Positions 5,378 to 6,103 of a DNA stretch of 6,103 nucleotides are shown here, in pieces. This stretch comes from Saprospiraceae bacterium. Its GTDB lineage: Bacteria > Bacteroidota > Bacteroidia > Chitinophagales > Saprospiraceae. Numbering within the stretch: the stretch's first letter is position 1; each line of letters starts with the position of its first letter. A program made the translations under genes and the position numbers. The stretch is taken from NCBI GenBank assembly GCA_015494245.1, contig WGBN01000152.1:1-6103 (forward strand), written 5' to 3'. Below the pieces are notes generated by a model that saw only the letters and a program-made list of their open reading frames with translations, made no database searches and was not told the origin of the DNA.

Positions 5378-6100
5378 ATGGCACTTTGGACCTGGTACGA
5401 TGCGACTGTTAAACGGATAGAGCACATCAGCGTTCACACGCGGCGCTTTTGGGTGGAGCTCGAGGGCGTAGAGGATTTTGCCTTTAAGGCCGGTCAGTTT
5501 ATCACTGTGGATTTGCCCATTTCGGAGAAGCGCACGGAGCGTTGGCGTTCTTATTCCATCGCCAATCCGCCGCGAGGGGGGAGTGAGCTGGAGCTTTGCA
5601 TCTCGGACCAGGGCGGGCCGGCTTCCACTTATTTTTTCAAGGAAGTGGAGGTGGGGATGACTCTTCGGCTCAAGGGGCCGTCGGGGGTTTTTACCCTGCC
5701 GGAGGACTTGCCGGAGGAGTTGGTCATGGTTTGTACCGGCACCGGTGTGGCGCCTTTTCGGAGTATGATATGGCATTTGTACGACAGGGGCTATGGGGGG
5801 CGCGTTCATCTCATTTTCGGCACCCGCTATGCCTGGGACATTTTGTACAGGAAGGAATTTGAGGTTTTGCAGGAAGACTGGCCGGCTTTTAAGTACGATG
5901 TGGTCTTGTCGCGCGAGAAGGATTGGCAGGGGCGCAAGGGGCATGTGCACCAGGTTTATCTCGAAGCCTATGCAGAGCCTTCAGATAATCGGCTGTTTTT
6001 TCTTTGTGGCTGGACACCTATGATAGACGAAGCTAAAAAGCTGCTCGTGGAAGAACTCGGCTACAAGGCACAGCAGTTGCGGGTGGAGTTGTATGGATGA
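5378..6100 (+). CDS. Ferredoxin/flavodoxin-NADP+ reductase family flavoprotein
   Basis: A 240-residue FAD enzyme that moves electrons between NAD(P)H and a one-electron carrier such as ferredoxin or flavodoxin in the cytosol. The N-terminal FAD-binding beta-barrel covers about residues 5-105: AGQFITVDLP, then R57-S58-Y59-S60 in WRSYSIAN for flavin binding, and LKGPSGVF for the FAD phosphates. The NAD(P)-binding domain follows: CTGTGVAPF (119-127), LIFGTRYAWDILY, and CGWTPMIDEA from Cys210. The length is close to that of E. coli Fpr (about 248). The end VELYG has an aromatic one residue from the C-terminus that could stack on the flavin, as in bacterial FNRs. Simple FNR-type oxygenase reductases remain possible, but no ferredoxin domain is fused. 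ATG 5378 is the natural start, just after the repeat element; no TAnnTTTG box is seen there. The stop TGA overlaps a possible next ATG. Confidence 0.92.
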   Translation: MALWTWYDATVKRIEHISVHTRRFWVELEGVEDFAFKAGQFITVDLPISEKRTERWRSYSIANPPRGGSELELCISDQGGPASTYFFKEVEVGMTLRLKGPSGVFTLPEDLPEELVMVCTGTGVAPFRSMIWHLYDRGYGGRVHLIFGTRYAWDILYRKEFEVLQEDWPAFKYDVVLSREKDWQGRKGHVHQVYLEAYAEPSDNRLFFLCGWTPMIDEAKKLLVEELGYKAQQLRVELYG

Positions 6101-6103
6101 GAG

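Noticed and set aside
4886..5950. Long reverse-strand open frame of 354 codons
   Set aside because: It lies opposite the kinase and reductase genes and crosses the repeat element. Its middle (NPRKPASSASSAFYQ) is a translation of the repeat and shows no family features.

Overview
The window looks like chromosomal DNA from a member of the Bacteroidota, most likely a Saprospiria-like marine or freshwater lineage. This rests on three things seen in the sequence: a secreted protein ending in a type IX secretion (T9SS) sorting tail, Bacteroidota-type promoter boxes (TAnnTTTG) with no clear Shine-Dalgarno sites, and a GYDIA-type GHMP kinase. The base composition is moderately GC-rich. The lineage below phylum level is an inference.

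Layout, all five genes on the + strand: (1) 1-167, an intergenic stretch with two REP-like palindromes and the selD promoter; (2) 168-1217, selD (selenophosphate synthetase); (3) 1218-1462, an intergenic stretch made largely of degenerate copies of an interspersed repeat; (4) 1463-3631, a large secreted alpha/beta-hydrolase with a T9SS tail; (5) 3632-3711, a compact switch region with a hairpin terminator followed directly by a promoter box; (6) 3712-4218, a small unrecognised lipoprotein, and 4221-5204, a GHMP kinase, separated by 2 nt and probably co-transcribed; (7) 5205-5377, a second, better preserved copy of the interspersed repeat, bounded by terminal inverted repeats and a candidate 9-bp duplication; (8) 5378-6100, a ferredoxin/flavodoxin-NADP+ reductase-type flavoprotein, whose stop codon overlaps a possible next start.

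The genes do not form one pathway. selD supplies selenophosphate for tRNA selenation or selenoprotein synthesis, but no partner gene is present here. The GHMP kinase plausibly serves isoprenoid (mevalonate) biosynthesis, and the reductase general NADPH/ferredoxin redox metabolism. The hydrolase acts outside the cell or on its surface. The unusual content is mainly non-coding: a MITE-like repeat family present twice in this 6 kb, and a near-identical promoter block before two unrelated genes, one of which appears to drive an almost leaderless mRNA. I see no phage, CRISPR, defence or rRNA/tRNA genes.
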